Part shown: piece after piece, positions 61,094 through 64,000 of the stretch
Layout: each line of letters opens with the position of its first letter
Position numbering within the stretch: the first letter of the stretch is position 1
Assembly (NCBI GenBank): GCA_002270565.1
Contig: NQMI01000035.1
Span: forward strand, 197,658-261,657
Direction: 5' to 3'
Source: Stenocarpella maydis
Taxonomy: Eukaryota > Ascomycota > Sordariomycetes > Diaporthales > Diaporthaceae
DNA: 64,000 nt
Translations under genes and position numbers: made by a program
The notes under the pieces: generated by a model
What the model was told of the DNA's origin: nothing
Database searches by the model: none
What the model saw: only the letters and a program-made list of their open reading frames with translations

Positions 61094-64000
61094 AATAAGA
61101 AAGCCACTAGATGGTTTCCTAAAAATGCTTCAGGAAAGTAGGGAAGAACCCTAGCGGTAGGAAATAGGGAGGAACTCCTGCAGATTAACCCCAGGATAGA
61201 AGGAAAACCTATCCCTTAGGCCATACTTATACTATAAGCCCAGTAAAAGGAACCGCAAGACTACCTGGGATAAGCGCCCCTTCTAGCCCTAAGAACTAAT
61301 ATTACAGCGGTTATAATTGCAGGAAGACCTTTTAAAGAAACTATAGGATAACCTACCTAGGAATATAAGAGACTAGGAGATGCAGGATGTATATGCCTAA
61401 TGCATAACAAGCATAAGAACATCTCTTAGGTATTATATATCTATAATGGATGCAAGGAATACATAAGGGAGAAAACTAAGCATAATTAGTTTCCCTAATA
61501 ATATCTAGATAAGAACATTAAATATATATATAAGCGTAAGAACTAGCACCTATATTAGAAACATGATAAGATGGGATGCGCCCTAATAAGGCTGGACTCC
61601 TGCACACCCTTAGAATGCCTATAAAACTCTAACGGATGGGCAGATTGCAATGAACCAATCTGTAAGGTATACATACTTAATAAGGCTTAAGATTAGTATC
61701 TACTAAGATAGTAAGGGCTATTGCTCAAAAATCCAACAATAAGGGAATAAGAGCATAGTATATAACAACTAGTTAATAACTTGCAAGAATTATAAGACAT
61801 CATAAGGCAAAACCTTAAAAGCATTATGAAGGTTCTAGCAGCAGACAAGCAGTTAAAAAACTAGAAGGGCTATCTATAAAACCTCAGATAGCAACCAACT
61901 ACATTATGAGGTACTTATGCGCAACAATAAGCAACTATAGCTACCTAATGGTTCAGGTCAAGCTAGGAGTCCATATATGCTTAGCACTCATTAATAGTAG
62001 GATATAGGGGAATTTCATATCCCCAAAGGTAGTAAACAGATACTACCTATTATAGCATAAGAAAAGGGAACCCTATAGACTTAATATTAAGCGCTTTACG
62101 GAAGAACTAAAGCCAATCAGGAGATCACCACTCCAATACAACCAGTTAGCATACAACACAAGAAACACAATAATACCTCCTTTACCTAAGAGAAGAAAGA
62201 GAGAGAAATAAGACCAACAGACTAGCATAAATACCAAAAGACTATCATAAATTCAAGAAAGTATTCCAGAAATAACTTAATATTATATTACTACAATATA
62301 TATAATAGGACTATAAAATACCATTAAAACCCAGAACAATACACTAATTCAAGCCTATCCATAGACTTAATAAAGAATAACTCAAAGCACTTAGGGAATA
62401 CCTTAATAAAAACCTCCAAAAGGGATTTATCAAGCTATCATAATTACCAGCAGAATACCCAATCCTCTTTATACTAAAGAAGAATAGCAAGCTATAACTT
62501 TATATTAACTACCAACAATTAAACATCATCATAATTAAAAACCAATACCCTCTCTTACTCATTAAGGAACTATAGGATTAACTTAGAGGAGCAAAATAGT
62601 TCATAATACTCAACTTAAAACATAGATATAACCTTATCCAAATAAAGGAAGGTAAAGAATGAAAGATAGCATTCAGAATATACTATAGATATTACAAGAT
62701 AATAGTTATACTCTTTAGATTAACTAATACACCTATATCATTCCAGGAAATAATTAACCAAGTCCTAAGCAAATACCTTAATATCTTTATCATGACCTAC
62801 TTAGATAACATTCTCATCTTCTCAGAAAACCTTAATGATCATAAAGGATATATCAAAAAGGTTCTCTAAAAACTTTAGGATGCCAATCTCCTAGTAGAAC
62901 CAGAAAAATATAACTAATACACATAAAACGTTAACTACCTTAGATATACAATCAAACTAGGAAAAATCAAGATACAAGAAGGAAAGGTTAAAGCAATTAA
63001 GAAATAGCCAACCCCTATAAATATTAGGGATATTAGGGCATTCTTTAGATATACCAACTTCTATTAATAGTTTATCACATAGTATAGCAATATTACAAAA
63101 CCATTAATAGACCTCACCAAAAAGGATTATACCTTTAGATAGATAGATATTAAACAACAAGCTTTCCAGATACTTAAGGATAAGATTATAGAAGACCCTA
63201 TACTTAAGGAAGCAAACCTAGAGAAGGAATTCAAAATCCATATAAATGCCTTAGATAATGCTATAAGTAGAGAACTTACTTAAAAAGATAACTAAGGAAG
63301 GATATACATCATTATAAACTTTAGCAAGAAGTTTAATAGATTAGAAACCCAATATACTATATTAGATAAAGAATTTATAGCTATAATATATGCATTCCAG
63401 GAATAATAATACTACCTCATAGGAGCTAACAAGCAGATCAAACTCTATATAGATTATAAGAACCTTACAACCTTTATAATAACTAAAACTCTTAATAAAT
63501 AATAAATTAAATATATAGAATTCTTATTATAATTCAATATTAAGGTTATCCATATAAATAGAGTTAAAAATGCAAGAGCAGATATACTAAGTTAAAGACC
63601 CAACCATTAGGATAAGGATTCACCTATAGAATGAATAGTATTTAGGACCCAAGAAGATAGAAGCCTTATTCTTAACCACAAGCTTAACACTACAATCAGA
63701 GTTAACTTCCAAACCAGAAAAACCCCTACCAACCCAAAAGAATAAGATAAATTAATTACAGAAATACATAAAGCACCAGCATACAGCCACCAAGGTATTA
63801 TAGCAACAATCAAAAGGATTTAGCAGAATTACCAGATCCCCAACCTTAAGAGGAAGGTTCAAGACATCATTAGCAAATGCAACTCCTACAACAAAAACAA
63901 GGCCTCCAGACACAAACCATATAAACTATTAAAATCCCTACCAGTACCCACAACTATATAATCATTCATTAGCCTAAACTTTATTATTAAGTTACCTCTC
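61094..64000 (+). mobile_element. Ty3/gypsy retrotransposon gag-pol, RIP-degraded, truncated by the window end
   Basis: The plus strand carries the gypsy order of domains. A Gag-like part with KYIYKRKN and LVNNLQEL comes first. A retropepsin follows with LALINSRIQGNFISPKVVN near 61985-62040, where the active-site Asp-Ser-Gly reads Asn-Ser-Arg. Reverse transcriptase follows (KIAFRIYYRYYKI, PISFQEIINQVLSKYLNIFI), with the catalytic YLDD reading YLDN at 62798-62809. Next are RNase H (FSKKFNRLETQYTILDKEF, INALDNAIS) and the start of integrase with HKAPAYSHQGI and CNSYNKNKASRHKPYKLL, where a zinc-binding Cys has become Tyr. Most stops are TAG or TAA at Gln/Trp positions. These are G-to-A and C-to-T changes, the RIP pattern. 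No LTR is visible inside the window. Confidence 0.88.

Overview
The window is nuclear DNA of a filamentous ascomycete (Pezizomycotina, most likely a Sordariomycete; this is inferred from gene structure and protein similarity, no species marker is present). Evidence is short phased introns with GT-AG ends and CTAAC-like branch points, GC-rich third codon positions in genes, and a sharp two-phase composition: gene islands of normal GC content alternate with very AT-rich blocks. The AT-rich blocks have the signature of repeat-induced point mutation (RIP): transposon frames stay open except for many TAG/TAA/TGA stops and lost catalytic residues explained by C-to-T or G-to-A changes.

Layout. 1-3590: AT-rich block A with a decayed Ty3/gypsy gag remnant and a 24-bp tandem repeat. 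3.6-17.3 kb: housekeeping island with trehalose-6-phosphate synthase (TPS1), VID27, prenylcysteine oxidase, chaperonin subunit CCT6 and the ribosome-assembly chaperone TSR4 (PDCD2 family). 17.6-22.8 kb: a decayed multi-exon gene with a CorA/Mrs2-like C-terminus. 23.8-25.8 kb: an intact secreted serine carboxypeptidase. 25.9-33.1 kb: AT-rich block B, containing a 452-codon frame interrupted by about eighteen stops and a nearly pure A+T core. 33.1-45 kb: a gene-poor stretch with a possible decayed phosphotransferase, one hypothetical gene, several minisatellites, a broken FAD-linked oxidase and one small secreted protein gene. 45.5-53.1 kb: second housekeeping island with ubiquitin C-terminal hydrolase, two hypothetical genes, an Mpo1/DUF962 dioxygenase and RPB7. 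54.4-57.99 kb: a hypothetical gene with an in-frame TAG and a broken MFS monocarboxylate-type transporter. 58.1-61.1 kb: a complete but mutated Mutator-like DNA transposon with about 42-bp terminal inverted repeats. 61.1-64 kb: a mutated Ty3/gypsy gag-pol running off the window.

The intact genes are ordinary single-copy eukaryotic genes that do not form an obvious pathway or cluster. The notable biology is genome defence and decay: RIP-type mutation of three transposon families, and at least four broken genes lying in or beside the compartment edges. I did not find a convincing new multi-gene system.
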